DNA from: an uncultured Eubacteriales bacterium
Lineage (GTDB): Bacteria > Bacillota > Clostridia > Oscillospirales > Oscillospiraceae
Direction of reading: 5' to 3'
Assembly (NCBI GenBank): GCA_900545495.1
Contig: UQZJ01000003.1
Location: 62,001-126,000, forward strand
DNA: 64,000 nt
The position numbers and the translations under genes are program-made. The notes below the pieces were generated by a model that did not search any database, was not told where the DNA came from, and saw nothing but the letters and a program-made list of their open reading frames with translations. Of this stretch, positions 36,878 to 46,156 are shown piece by piece. Each line of letters opens with the position of its first letter. Position 1 is the stretch's first letter.

Positions 36878-38374
36878 TCAACGAACACGGGGGATCAGCA
36901 GCATTTTATCCGGCAGCTCCTCCCCCTCCAGCCGGTTGACGGCACGCAGCAGCGTCTCGTCGGTGCGGTACTGCTTGGCTGCGTCCCACAGCGTCTCCCC
37001 AGGCAGTAGACGGCGCAGCACCAGAGACGGTGTCTGTCCCTGCTCCTCCGGTTCCAGCAGCTCGCCGCCGCAGACGGTGACCAGTGGCTCCTGTTGGGCA
37101 TCCTCCACCAGAAACTCCACCACCTGCCGTACATCGCAGCCGCCGGCGCCAAGCTGCACCCCCGGCCCGCCGGACAAGCCGCAGCACAGCCCCTGCACTG
37201 TCACCTTCACAGGCAGCACCACCTCCGAGGCGCGCTCGGTCACGGCAGGCGAGTCGTTCTCATCCAGATACAGCAGCCTTGTCCGCACCGTGGTACGCAG
37301 CGCTGTTTGCCCCGCCTCCGTCGTAACGGCGGCATTGGCGCAGTCCGTATCGGTGATGAAGAAAAACGGCTTGTTCCCGCCAAAATCCAGATGCTCCACC
37401 GTCTCCTCCCGCAGGATGCGGTCAGGGTGCGCGGCCGGGAGGGTCACCGTCTCCTGCTCCAGATGCACCGGCTGGCGGATGCTGTACAGATCCTCCACGC
37501 AGGTGCAGCGCTCCGTGCGGTAGGCGCACAGCAGCAGCCGCAGCTCCACGGTGACGGAGAGCCCGCCGCCATTGTCGGAGCGCAGCACCCGCGCCTCGCC
37601 GCCGGTGAGGCAGAGCCGTACGGCGTATTCGCCGTCCTCCGGCAGACCGCCGCCGTCCAGGATCTGGGACAGGGGCAGCTCCGTGTCGTATGTATGCAGC
37701 TGCTGATCCTGTCCGCGGTACAGGGCGGACAGCGCGGCCTCCCCCTTTACCACCAGCTTATTTCCCACGGTGCGGCAGCTGGTGAGCCGGGGATACAGCC
37801 GGTACAACAGCAGCTCCTCCGGCACCGGCGACACCTGCACCTCCTGGGTCACGGTGATATCCCGCTCCACAACTGCGTCCAGCAGACTGCACGCATGGTC
37901 CCGGCATCGGACGCGCAGGGCGGCGTTCTCATCCGTCCCGCTGCAAATGCGGCGGACGGCGCGGATATAGCCAGTCATGATCACCTCCGGCAAAAGGCGT
38001 ATGTACAGTTTCCGGGCCGTGACCGCCTGCGCCTCTACCAGCAGCAGTCGCCCCGTGGCCCAGATGAGCTGTGCGGACGCCAGCTCCCGATCCTCTGCCG
38101 CGCAGGAAAAGGGTACGGATACCGTCAGACTGCGAAGACCGGTGCTCTCCTCCGATGTATACAGCACGGTGACACGAACTGTACCGGACACCGTGACCCG
38201 CTCCTCCGAGGCGGTTTTCTCCCGGATATACAGCTGCCCGCAGGCGGTGACGATCCGCGTCATGTCGGGGCAGTATTCCGCAATGGCGGTCTCCATTGTC
38301 TCCTCATGGCTGACCACCGCGTGACCTGTCTTTTCCCAGCAGGTCAGATCTGTAAACTGTAAGCCTAATTCCAT
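36878..38374 (-). CDS. sipL: DUF3794 (SPOCS) and LysM protein, SipL-like spore coat anchor
   Basis: 498 residues. Three repeated beta-rich SPOCS/DUF3794 units cover about 30-420 (R-V-T-V-S-G-T-V-R-V-T-V-L-Y, N-K-L-V-V-K-G-E-A-A-L-S-A-L-Y, and the third before V-V-L-P-V-K-V-T-V-Q-G). A LysM domain ends the protein (L-L-P-G-E-T-L-W-D-A-A-K-Q-Y near 450). This architecture matches SipL of Clostridioides difficile, which binds SpoIVA at the forespore surface in place of SpoVID. A sigma-E/K-like -10 (CATACCAT, 38407-38414) lies upstream, and spoVM is adjacent. Confidence 0.82.
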   Translation of the reverse strand: MELGLQFTDLTCWEKTGHAVVSHEETMETAIAEYCPDMTRIVTACGQLYIREKTASEERVTVSGTVRVTVLYTSEESTGLRSLTVSVPFSCAAEDRELASAQLIWATGRLLLVEAQAVTARKLYIRLLPEVIMTGYIRAVRRICSGTDENAALRVRCRDHACSLLDAVVERDITVTQEVQVSPVPEELLLYRLYPRLTSCRTVGNKLVVKGEAALSALYRGQDQQLHTYDTELPLSQILDGGGLPEDGEYAVRLCLTGGEARVLRSDNGGGLSVTVELRLLLCAYRTERCTCVEDLYSIRQPVHLEQETVTLPAAHPDRILREETVEHLDFGGNKPFFFITDTDCANAAVTTEAGQTALRTTVRTRLLYLDENDSPAVTERASEVVLPVKVTVQGLCCGLSGGPGVQLGAGGCDVRQVVEFLVEDAQQEPLVTVCGGELLEPEEQGQTPSLVLRRLLPGETLWDAAKQYRTDETLLRAVNRLEGEELPDKMLLIPRVR

Positions 38375-38429
38375 GGTCTTGCCCTCTCATTTCTCCATGA
38401 TACTTCATGGTATGAGCGGGCGTCCGCCG

Positions 38430-38504
38430 TTATTCCCGCATCCCGAAAAGGCTCCGCAGCAGACCGCGCAGGATGCGCGGCGACTTCCAGACAACGATCC
38501 TCAT
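38430..38504 (-). CDS. spoVM: SpoVM, amphipathic spore-coat localisation peptide
   Basis: 24 residues, with AGGAGG 8 bases before the ATG at 38504. The peptide starts MRIVVWKSPRILRG and ends L-R-S-L-F-G-M-R-E. Aligned without gaps to B. subtilis SpoVM it keeps K7, P9, L12, G14 and G21; Pro9 is important for recognising the curved forespore membrane. SpoVM recruits SpoIVA to the forespore. Position after rsgA (with one small gene between) and before sipL fits both Bacillus synteny and function. Confidence 0.85.
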   Translation of the reverse strand: MRIVVWKSPRILRGLLRSLFGMRE

Positions 38505-38509
38505 ACAAC

Positions 38510-38671
38510 CTACCTCCTATTTCTCAGACAGACGATCCCGCAGGCGATCAGCAGAAATGCCACCAGAAACATCAAAACCCCCACAGGAAAAACGGCCGCG
38601 ATCAGGATGCCCAGTCCCAATGCCAGCGCACAGATGCCGATGATCGTTCCGCCGCAGTTCCACCCTCTCAT
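38510..38671 (-). CDS. 53-residue membrane protein upstream of spoVM
   Basis: GAGGGGG precedes ATG 38671. Two hydrophobic segments (G-T-I-I-G-I-C-A-L-A-L-G-L-G-I-L-I-A and V-L-M-F-L-V-A-F-L-L-I-A-C-G-I-V) and a C-terminal L-R-N-R-R. No family recognised. The spoVM ribosome site overlaps its stop codon region, so the two are probably expressed together; CATATACT (38692-38699, minus strand), a sigma-E-like -10, stands just upstream after the rsgA terminator. A sporulation role is inference. Confidence 0.65.
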   Translation of the reverse strand: MRGWNCGGTIIGICALALGLGILIAAVFPVGVLMFLVAFLLIACGIVCLRNRR

Positions 38672-38704
38672 AGCAGGACCCCCTCTGCTCCAGTATATGG
38701 ACGC

Positions 38705-38738
38705 AGAAAAAGCGGAGTGCATCGCACTCCGCTTTTTT
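38705..38738. terminator. rsgA terminator, usable in both directions
   Basis: AGCGGAGTGC/GCACTCCGCT stem with a 3-base loop, flanked by AAAA and TTTTTT. It closes the yloC-rsgA operon and separates it from the spoVM region. Confidence 0.88.
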
Positions 38739-38739
38739 G

Positions 38740-39621
38740 CTATTTCTTTTCCCACGCCTTCAGATCCTTCAGCTCCTCGTACAGACGGACATAGCTGCGG
38801 TGACGGCTGGGATGGATGTCCCCGTCCTTCACCGCCTGCAAAATGCGGCAGCCCTTTTCCTTGGTGTGGCTGCACCCCACGAAGCGGCACTGCCCCAGAT
38901 AGGGCGCAAACTCCGGAAACGTCTCCGGCAGGTGTGCCTTCAGCTCCAGATCCATCTCCTGCGTGTCGAAGGAGGAGAAGCCCGGCGTATCAATGACCCA
39001 TGTGTCGCCGCCCAGCGAGAACATCTCCACATGGCGGGTGGTATGGCGTCCACGGCCCAGCGCCTTGCTGACCTCACCCACCGGCAGCGTCAGCTCCGGC
39101 AGCAGGGTATTCAGGATGCTGGACTTTCCCACGCCGGAATTTCCTGTAAAGGCATTTAGCTTGCCAGCTATTGCGGTACGCAGCGCATCCATGCCCTCCC
39201 CTGTTGCGGCGCTGAGGCGCAGCACCTGTATGGCGGAATGGCGATAGATATCGTACAGCTCCTCCGCCGGGTCGAGGTCACACTTGTTCAGGCACAACAG
39301 CACCTGACAGCCCTTCAGCGATGCGATAGCGGCAATGCGGTCAATGAGGTACGGTTCCGTCACCGGAATGGCGGCGCTGGCGATGATGACCAGCTGGTCG
39401 ATGTTGGCCGCAGCAGGTCGTAGGAACAGGTTCCGCCGAGGCTCCACCGCCTCCACGAAGCCCTCGCCTCCGCCCAGTTCGCGCACCTGTACCCAGTCGC
39501 CCACCAGCGGACTCAGCCCCTCGCGCCGGAATTTGCCGCGGGCGCGGCATTGCAGCACCTCCGCGCCGGTGTTCACGTAATAGAAGCCGCTGAGGGCCTT
39601 CTCAATGCGCCCCCGGCTCAA
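38740..39621 (-). CDS. rsgA: Ribosome small subunit-dependent GTPase A
   Basis: 293 residues. N-terminal OB fold, then a circularly permuted GTPase domain with G4 L-N-K-C-D before G1 G-N-S-G-V-G-K-S-S and G3 D-T-P-G; zinc motif C-R-F-V-G-C-S-H-T-K-E-K-G-C at the end. Checks 30S subunit maturation. Start overlaps the prkC stop by 4 bases. Confidence 0.96.
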   Translation of the reverse strand: MSRGRIEKALSGFYYVNTGAEVLQCRARGKFRREGLSPLVGDWVQVRELGGGEGFVEAVEPRRNLFLRPAAANIDQLVIIASAAIPVTEPYLIDRIAAIASLKGCQVLLCLNKCDLDPAEELYDIYRHSAIQVLRLSAATGEGMDALRTAIAGKLNAFTGNSGVGKSSILNTLLPELTLPVGEVSKALGRGRHTTRHVEMFSLGGDTWVIDTPGFSSFDTQEMDLELKAHLPETFPEFAPYLGQCRFVGCSHTKEKGCRILQAVKDGDIHPSRHRSYVRLYEELKDLKAWEKK

Positions 39622-41573
39622 AAGGTGATCTCCTGTGAGGGGGAGGACGCCACGGTGTTGTCGTTGATGCAGGTGAAGTAGGCGCGGACCAGAGAGCCCC
39701 GGCCCACCTGCCCGGTAAAGGTGTAGCTGGTCTTTTTCAGGTTGGAGCTTAGGTACTGGCTGTCCACGATCGCGCCGTCCTGCTCAAACTCTACCTTGAT
39801 CATACCATCCATATCCTCCGGCAGCGAAAACTCCACCGTTTTGGTGCGGGTCACAATATCCTCCTCACCGGTGCCGCTGACAGTAAAGACGATCTGCGTA
39901 CCGCCCTCCACCACCTCGCCGGGCTGGATGCTCTGGTCGGTGATCCGTCCCGTGTCCACAGCGGTGTACGGGTCGAACACCGGCTGCCCCACGGTCAGTC
40001 CCATGTCCTGTGCGTCCTTAATGGCAATGGCAATATCCTGCCCCGCAAAGGTGGGGACTGTCACCGTCTTGGGGCCGGTGCTGATATAGAGCGTGATCTT
40101 CTGCCCCTTCGTCAGCTGCTCGCCGGCCGCCGGCACAGTGGAGATCACGGTATCCTTGACGCGGGTATCGGAGTTCTGGCTCAAAAACTCCAGCTGCAGA
40201 TCCAAATTCAGCTCCTGCAGTTCGATACGCGCCTGCCGGTACTCCTTACCGGTCATCTCCGGCATGGGAACCTTTTCCTCCTCCGCCGCCACATAGACCT
40301 CAATGACAAAGTTGCTCTTGCGGCTGCGTCCCGCCTCCGGAGACTGCTCGACGATCTGTCCGGCCGTGTAGGTTTCCGAGCGCAGAGAACCCTTGACAAC
40401 GATCTCGAAAACATCCTTTACGCCGTCCGCGAGCTGAGCATCCTCCACGGTCATGCCGCGCACATCGGGGACCTCATAGCTCTTGTTGTTGCCGGCGGGG
40501 CCGAAATCGCCCAAGATCAGCTTGAACAGCAGGAACACCAGCACCAGCGCCGCCGCGAAGATGCCCGCCATGATGGCGATGGACTTCTTATCCCGGAAGC
40601 GGGTATCCTCCTCCGGCTCATCGCGGCGTACCTGCTCCGTCCGTTTTTTTACCGCGGTGGCCACCTGCGCCGTGGGCAGCGGCATCGTCGGCTCGCTGTC
40701 CGGCTGCACCGCTGTCAATTCCTTGCGGATATAGTCCATGTCCACGGTGGGATCCTTGCGGAATTTCTCCAGATCCTCCAGCATGGCGTCCGCCGTCGGA
40801 TAGCGCTTGTCCGGGTCGCTGTTCATCGCCTTCATGCAGATCAGCTCCAGCGGCTCCGGAATGTCCGGGTCGATGTCCCGGGGTGCCAGCGGCACGGAGC
40901 TGAGGTGCTGGATGGCCACGGACACGGCGGAATCCCCCTCGAAGGGCAGCCGCCCGGTCAGCATCTCATACAGCACCACACCGGCGGAGTAGATGTCGGA
41001 GCGGGCGTCGATCCGGTCGCCCCGGGCCTGCTCCGGTGAGATATAGTGTACGGAGCCGAGGGCCTCCTGGGTCAGGGTCTGGCTGGCGTTGGCCAGACAG
41101 GCGATGCCGAAGTCGGCCACCTTCACGCTGCCGTCCCGCAGCACCATGATGTTCTGGGGCTTGATGTCCCGGTGGATGATGCCCCGGCTGTGGGCGTGGC
41201 TCAAGCCGCGCATGATCTGGGTGATGAAGTGCAGAGACTCCCGCCAGTCCATGCGGCCCCGCCGCTCCATGTACTGCTTCAGGGTGATACCGTCGATCAG
41301 CTCCATGACGATATATTCCGTCTCGCCGCTGGTGGACACGTCGTACACCGAAACGATGTTGGCGTGAGACAGCTGCGCCACGGCGCGGGATTCATCCCGG
41401 AAGCGGCGGCGGAAATCGGCGTTCTCCGCCAGATCGCTCTTTAAGATCTTGACGGCCACCAGACGGTTCAGGCGATGACATCTGGCCTTATATACATTTG
41501 CCATGCCGCCGGAACCGATCAACTCCAGAATTTCATAGCGATCGTCCAGCATACGTCCTATGTATTGATCCAT
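39618..41573 (-). CDS. prkC: PASTA-domain serine/threonine protein kinase
   Basis: 651 residues. Kinase domain 1-270 (G-S-G-G-M-A-N-V-Y near 21, V-A-V-K, H-R-D-I-K-P-Q-N, D-F-G-I), one membrane helix near 350 (I-M-A-G-I-F-A-A-A-L-V-L-V-F-L-L-F), then three PASTA repeats outside (V-P-D-V-R-G-M-T, M-P-E-M-T-G-K, V-P-T-F-A-G-Q-D). Senses muropeptides and controls wall growth and, in Bacillus, spore germination. Paired with phosphatase prpC, 13 bases upstream. Confidence 0.96.
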   Translation of the reverse strand: MDQYIGRMLDDRYEILELIGSGGMANVYKARCHRLNRLVAVKILKSDLAENADFRRRFRDESRAVAQLSHANIVSVYDVSTSGETEYIVMELIDGITLKQYMERRGRMDWRESLHFITQIMRGLSHAHSRGIIHRDIKPQNIMVLRDGSVKVADFGIACLANASQTLTQEALGSVHYISPEQARGDRIDARSDIYSAGVVLYEMLTGRLPFEGDSAVSVAIQHLSSVPLAPRDIDPDIPEPLELICMKAMNSDPDKRYPTADAMLEDLEKFRKDPTVDMDYIRKELTAVQPDSEPTMPLPTAQVATAVKKRTEQVRRDEPEEDTRFRDKKSIAIMAGIFAAALVLVFLLFKLILGDFGPAGNNKSYEVPDVRGMTVEDAQLADGVKDVFEIVVKGSLRSETYTAGQIVEQSPEAGRSRKSNFVIEVYVAAEEEKVPMPEMTGKEYRQARIELQELNLDLQLEFLSQNSDTRVKDTVISTVPAAGEQLTKGQKITLYISTGPKTVTVPTFAGQDIAIAIKDAQDMGLTVGQPVFDPYTAVDTGRITDQSIQPGEVVEGGTQIVFTVSGTGEEDIVTRTKTVEFSLPEDMDGMIKVEFEQDGAIVDSQYLSSNLKKTSYTFTGQVGRGSLVRAYFTCINDNTVASSPSQEITF

Positions 41574-41586
41574 GTTGTCATCTCCT

Positions 41587-42318
41587 TCATTCGTTCATCA
41601 GCAGCACCGCTGTGATATTGTCCGGTGCGCCGCGCCGCAGCGATATCTGCAGCAGGTGATCCAGACAGCTCTCGATATCGCCGTCGTGAAGCACCTCAAA
41701 AAGCATCTCCTGATCGGAGACGGTGTTGACCAGCCCGTCGGTACACAGCAGGATGAACTCCCCCTGCCTCCACGGTACGGAAAAGCTGTCGGCCTGTACC
41801 TGTGCATCCGGCCCCAGTGCCCGGGTGATGAGATTGCGGTTGGGGTGACGGCGCGCCTCCTGCGGCGTGATATCGCCCTTCTCTACCATATTCTCCACCA
41901 CAGAGTGATCCCGCGAGATCTGCCGGATATCCTCCGCCGTGATGTAGTAGGCACGGCTGTCGCCGATGTTGCCCACCATCACAAGCTCCTCCCGCGCCAG
42001 TGCGCAGACTAGTGTGGTACCCATGTGCTGGTAGTCCGCATTCTTGGCAGCCTCGCGGCGGATGGCATCGTTGGCCAGAGAGATGGCGTACAGCATCGCC
42101 TGCCGCAGCTGCTCCTCCCCGGCGTTCTCCTGCAAAACCGCACGCAGCTCCTTTTCAAACTGCTCCACAGCGATGCTGCTGGCGATGCGGCCCCCGTTGG
42201 TGCCGCCCATACCATCGCAGACCACCGCTGCGCTGTAGCTGCCCACCGTAAACGCCGCATAGGCGTCCTGATTCTCACTGCGTACCAATCCGGTGTTGGT
42301 AATGCCCCACATTTTCAT
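41587..42318 (-). CDS. prpC: PP2C-type protein phosphatase
   Basis: 243 residues from ATG 42318, sharing bases with the rlmN stop (TGATG). Metal-binding motifs are visible: S-E-N-Q-D-A-Y, V-C-D-G-M-G-G, G-D-S-R-A-Y and the final D-N-I-T-A-V-L. Reverses PrkC phosphorylation. Confidence 0.96.
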   Translation of the reverse strand: MKMWGITNTGLVRSENQDAYAAFTVGSYSAAVVCDGMGGTNGGRIASSIAVEQFEKELRAVLQENAGEEQLRQAMLYAISLANDAIRREAAKNADYQHMGTTLVCALAREELVMVGNIGDSRAYYITAEDIRQISRDHSVVENMVEKGDITPQEARRHPNRNLITRALGPDAQVQADSFSVPWRQGEFILLCTDGLVNTVSDQEMLFEVLHDGDIESCLDHLLQISLRRGAPDNITAVLLMNE

Positions 42319-43355
42319 CACAGGCCGCTCCTTCCCTGCTCCTCCATGGCCTTGCGCCGCAGCTGGCCGCAGGAGGCGTCAATATCGCCGCCGAGACTGC
42401 GCCGCACCGTGGCGGTCACGCCATGGGATTCCAGACGCTTCTGAAACGCGGCAATGCGGCGGCTGGGCTTGTAGGGGCTCTCCACCACATCGTTCAGCGG
42501 GATCAGATTCACATGGCCCGGCATACCCCGCAGCTTTTTGGCGATCAGGTCTGCCTGCCAGTCGTTGTCGTTGACGCCGTCGATCATGGCGTACTCAAAG
42601 CTGATGCGCCGTCCCGTCCGCTGGAAGTAGCGGTGGCAGGCGTCGAACAGCAGCTCCACGTCATAGGCCCGGTTCACCGGCATGATGCGGCTGCGGGTCT
42701 CGCTGTCCGGCGCGTGCAGCGACACGGACAGCGTTAACTGCAATTCCTTCTCCGCCAGTGCGTCGATGCCCGGCACCACGCCGCAGGTGGACAGGCTGAT
42801 ATGCCGCATCCCGATGTTCATGCCGTCGGGGTGATTCACCAGCTCCAGAAAACGCAGCACATTTTCCATATTATCCAGCGGCTCACCGATGCCCATCAGC
42901 ACGATATTCGATACCTCCCGCCCGGAGTCCAGTTGGGTGAACAGCACCTGATCCAGCATCTCCGAGGGGCGCAGATCCCGCACCTTACCGGCGATGGTGC
43001 TGGCGCAGAACGCACAGCCCATGCGGCAGCCCACCTGCGACGAGATGCATACGGTGTTGCCGTGGTGGTACTGCATCAGCACCGTTTCGATACAGTTGCC
43101 GTCGGACAGCTCCCACAGATACTTGATGGTGCCGTCCAGCCGGGACTCCTGCTTCCGCGCCACCATAGGCGCCGTGATAAAGCAGCGCTCCGCCAGCTTT
43201 TCCCGCAGCGGCTTGGAGAGGTTCGTCATATCCTCAAAGGACGTGACGCCCCGGTGCAGCCATGTAAAGACCTGCTTGGCGCGGAACGTCGGCTCCCCCA
43301 GCTCCTTGAGGAACCGGGCAAGCTCCTGCTGAGTCATGGATTTGATATCGGTCAT
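42318..43355 (-). CDS. rlmN: 23S rRNA/tRNA adenine C2-methyltransferase RlmN
   Basis: 345 residues from ATG 43355 (GAGGAG upstream). Radical SAM Cys motif C-R-M-G-C-A-F-C (C110, C114, C117), with catalytic Cys in S-L-S-T-C-G and near the end in G-G-D-I-D-A-S-C-G-Q-L. Methylates A2503 of 23S rRNA and A37 of some tRNAs. Confidence 0.96.
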   Translation of the reverse strand: MTDIKSMTQQELARFLKELGEPTFRAKQVFTWLHRGVTSFEDMTNLSKPLREKLAERCFITAPMVARKQESRLDGTIKYLWELSDGNCIETVLMQYHHGNTVCISSQVGCRMGCAFCASTIAGKVRDLRPSEMLDQVLFTQLDSGREVSNIVLMGIGEPLDNMENVLRFLELVNHPDGMNIGMRHISLSTCGVVPGIDALAEKELQLTLSVSLHAPDSETRSRIMPVNRAYDVELLFDACHRYFQRTGRRISFEYAMIDGVNDNDWQADLIAKKLRGMPGHVNLIPLNDVVESPYKPSRRIAAFQKRLESHGVTATVRRSLGGDIDASCGQLRRKAMEEQGRSGL

Positions 43356-43368
43356 AAAAGCTCCTCGC

Positions 43369-44706
43369 TTATTTCTTGCGCATCCGGCAGATATAGAATC
43401 CATCTGTGCCGTAGCGCTGGGGCCACAGCGTCAGCTGTCCGCAGCAGCTTCCAATAGGCTGCGGCAGAGAAAAGGGTTCCATCTCAAAGTCCGGGTGCGT
43501 ATCCAGAAACGCCGTGGTGACGCCCTCGTTTTCCTCCGGCAGCACCGTACAGGTGGAGTACACCAGCACGCCGCCGGGCCGCACATAGGCGGCTGCGTTG
43601 TCCAGAATGGCGCTTTGGATAGCCGGCAGCTCCGCCAGCTCCTTGGGGTCCTTATAGCGGATATCCGGCTTCTTCCGGATGATGCCAAGTCCTGAGCAGG
43701 GTACATCCGCCACCACAAGGTCGGCGGCATTTTCCCACGCAGCGTGGTGCTCCCGCCCGTCGGCCAGCGCCGTGCGGACGGAGTGGATGCCAAGGCGCTC
43801 CGCGCCCCGCTCAATGAGCGACAGCTTGTGGGGGTGGACATCGCAGGAGAGGATCTCTCCCCTATCCTTCTGATCAATGGCCAGCGCAAAGGATTTGCCG
43901 CCCGGTGCGGCGCACATATCCAGCACCCGATCCGTCTCCCCCGGCGCTGCCACCGTCGCCACCAGACGGGCGGCGGCATCCTGCACGGTGAAGTGTCCCT
44001 CCGTAAAGGCGGGCAGACGCTCTAAGTCGCCGGTGGCGGACACCTCAAAGCAGCCCGCCAGCCACGGGTGGGCGCGTACCGTCACACCGGCGGCCCGCAG
44101 CTCCTTCTCCAGCTCCTCCGCCGTGATCTTCAGCGTATTGGTCTGGATGGTGGTGGGGACGATCTCGTTGTTCATCCGAAGGTAGTCCTCCGTCTCCTCC
44201 GCGCCCACCACGTCGATGAGGCGGCGTACCAGCCACTTGGGATGGCTGTACCGCACGGACAGGTAATCCGCTGTCGTGCCTTGGGGCAGCGCCGGCATAT
44301 CCATCCAGTTGGCGACGAACTTCCGCAGCACCGCGTTGACCATACCGGCAGCCTTGGGCCGACCCCAGCGCTTGGTCATCTCCACCGCCTCATTGACGGC
44401 GGCGCGGTGGGGGATCTTATCCATAAACAGGATCTGATACCCGCCGATCCGCAGAATGTTCAGGATCACCGGCTCCAGACGGTGAGGCTTTTGGCTGCAC
44501 CAGCAGCCGATATAGTAGTCCAGCAGACCGCGGTTTTGGATAACGCCGTAGGCAAGGCGGGTGCAAAGCGCCGCCTCCCGGCTGTCCAGTCCGTTTTTCG
44601 CAATGGTGCGCTTCAGGCTGCCGTCCGACCACGCATTGGCGCGGCTGACCTGCATCAGCACCTCCAGCGCCGTGTCACGGGCGCTGCTTCGCTGCATCTC
44701 GCTCAT
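43369..44706 (-). CDS. rsmB: 16S rRNA m5C967 methyltransferase RsmB
   Basis: 445 residues: N-terminal NusB-like RNA-binding domain, then a Rossmann methyltransferase (D-M-C-A-A-P-G-G-K-S) with P-C-S-G-L-G and the catalytic Y-S-T-C-T. Overlaps the fmt stop by 4 bases. Confidence 0.95.
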   Translation of the reverse strand: MSEMQRSSARDTALEVLMQVSRANAWSDGSLKRTIAKNGLDSREAALCTRLAYGVIQNRGLLDYYIGCWCSQKPHRLEPVILNILRIGGYQILFMDKIPHRAAVNEAVEMTKRWGRPKAAGMVNAVLRKFVANWMDMPALPQGTTADYLSVRYSHPKWLVRRLIDVVGAEETEDYLRMNNEIVPTTIQTNTLKITAEELEKELRAAGVTVRAHPWLAGCFEVSATGDLERLPAFTEGHFTVQDAAARLVATVAAPGETDRVLDMCAAPGGKSFALAIDQKDRGEILSCDVHPHKLSLIERGAERLGIHSVRTALADGREHHAAWENAADLVVADVPCSGLGIIRKKPDIRYKDPKELAELPAIQSAILDNAAAYVRPGGVLVYSTCTVLPEENEGVTTAFLDTHPDFEMEPFSLPQPIGSCCGQLTLWPQRYGTDGFYICRMRKK

Positions 44707-45623
44707 ACGTCCACCTGCACGGGATGACCCCGCAGATAGTCGGCCGCCGCCATGCGCTTGCCGCCCTCCGCCTGTAACTCCAGAATGCAGAGCAGCCGCC
44801 CGTCGCCGCAGGCGATGGCGAGCCCCTGCTTCCCGGCCTCGGCGATCTTACCGGCAGCCAGCGCCGTCTCGCCGCCCACGGCAGTGCGGTAGACCTTCAC
44901 GTTCTTCCCGTCCAGCGTCATGGACGCGCAGGGCCACGGAATGAGACCGCGCACCTGGTCGTGAAGCTGCCGGGCGCTCTTGGAGAAGTCCAGCGGCGAC
45001 AGGCTGCGGTCCAGCATGGGCGCGTAGGTGTAGGCGCTGTGATCCTGCGGCAACCGGACGGCGGTGCCGTCATGCAGCCGTTCCACCGCTTCGGCCAGTG
45101 CGTCCGCACCCAGCGCGGCCAGCCGCGCCGTCAGCGTTTGTGCGTCCTCATCGGGGTCAATGGCCGTCTCGCGGCAGAGGATCACATCTCCGGCGTCCAG
45201 CTCCTTGGCCATATACATGATGGTGACGCCGGTGACGCTGTCCCCATTGAGGATTGCCCAGTTGATGGGCGCCGCGCCCCGGTATTTCGGCAAAATAGAG
45301 GAATGAACGTTGATAGAGCCGTAGGGCGGCGTGTTCAAAATATCCTCCGGCAGTATCCTGCCGTAAGCCGCCACCACGATCAGCTCCGGCGCCAGCTCCT
45401 CCACGAGGCGCAGCGCCTCGCCGTCCCGCAGCTTCACCGGCTGGTACACGGGGATGCCGACTGTCAAGGCATATTCTTTCACAGGAGAAAACGCCATTTT
45501 ATGCCCTCGGTTTTTGGGCTTGTCCGGCTGGGTGAACACGCCGCACACGTCGTGGCCGTCCTCCACCAGCCGTTTTAGGGATGCCACGGCAAAGTCGGGC
45601 GTACCCATAAACAGTATTCTCAT
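44703..45623 (-). CDS. fmt: Methionyl-tRNA formyltransferase
   Basis: 306 residues from ATG 45623, overlapping the def stop by 4 bases. Formyltetrahydrofolate-binding core N-V-H-S-S-I-L-P-K-Y-R-G-A-A-P-I, and C-terminal OB-like domain. Formylates initiator Met-tRNA; paired as usual with def. Confidence 0.96.
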   Translation of the reverse strand: MRILFMGTPDFAVASLKRLVEDGHDVCGVFTQPDKPKNRGHKMAFSPVKEYALTVGIPVYQPVKLRDGEALRLVEELAPELIVVAAYGRILPEDILNTPPYGSINVHSSILPKYRGAAPINWAILNGDSVTGVTIMYMAKELDAGDVILCRETAIDPDEDAQTLTARLAALGADALAEAVERLHDGTAVRLPQDHSAYTYAPMLDRSLSPLDFSKSARQLHDQVRGLIPWPCASMTLDGKNVKVYRTAVGGETALAAGKIAEAGKQGLAIACGDGRLLCILELQAEGGKRMAAADYLRGHPVQVDV

Positions 45624-46132
45624 TCGTCCTCGTCTCCGTTCTCCGCCTCGCACTGGCGGATGTATGCCTCCAGCTCCTCCTCGGTCAGCAGGTGATCCGT
45701 ATGCTCCACGAACAGATGGCCGTCCAGATGCTCGATCTCGTGGCAGAAGCAGCGGGCAGTCAGTCCCTCGTCCTCCACTTCGAACCAGTCGCCGTTCCGA
45801 TCCTGCGCCCGGACGCGGACGATCTCCGGGCGGGTGACCTCGCCGTATTTCCCGGGAACGCTGAGGCAGCCCTCCAGACCGGTCTGCTCACCCTCGGTGC
45901 GGATGATCTCCGGATTCACCAGCTCGATAAGCTGCTCCTCCTCGTCCAGCACTACGCAGACACGGCGCAGCACGCCGACCTGCGGGGCGGCCAGACCCAC
46001 GCCGCCGGATTCCGCCAGCGTGTCCGCCAGATCGTCCAGCAGCGTATGCAGACGGCCGTTAAAATCCGTCACCGGACGGCACACCTTGGTCAGGCAGGGT
46101 TCTCCCTGTAAAGCAATTTTCCTTAACGCCAT
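45620..46132 (-). CDS. def: Peptide deformylase
   Basis: 170 residues. All three motifs are present: G-V-G-L-A-A-P-Q near 44, E-G-C-L-S-V near 87, and the metal-binding H-E-I-E-H. Removes N-terminal formyl groups. The tail (E-A-E-N-G-D-E-D-E) is acidic. Confidence 0.96.
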   Translation of the reverse strand: MALRKIALQGEPCLTKVCRPVTDFNGRLHTLLDDLADTLAESGGVGLAAPQVGVLRRVCVVLDEEEQLIELVNPEIIRTEGEQTGLEGCLSVPGKYGEVTRPEIVRVRAQDRNGDWFEVEDEGLTARCFCHEIEHLDGHLFVEHTDHLLTEEELEAYIRQCEAENGDEDE

Positions 46133-46156
46133 TGTTCTTACCTCGCTTTTTCAGAG

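Noticed and set aside
36416..36939. Short open frames at 36.4-36.9 kb
   Set aside because: They lie in RNase P RNA and the shared terminator, which explain the sequence fully.
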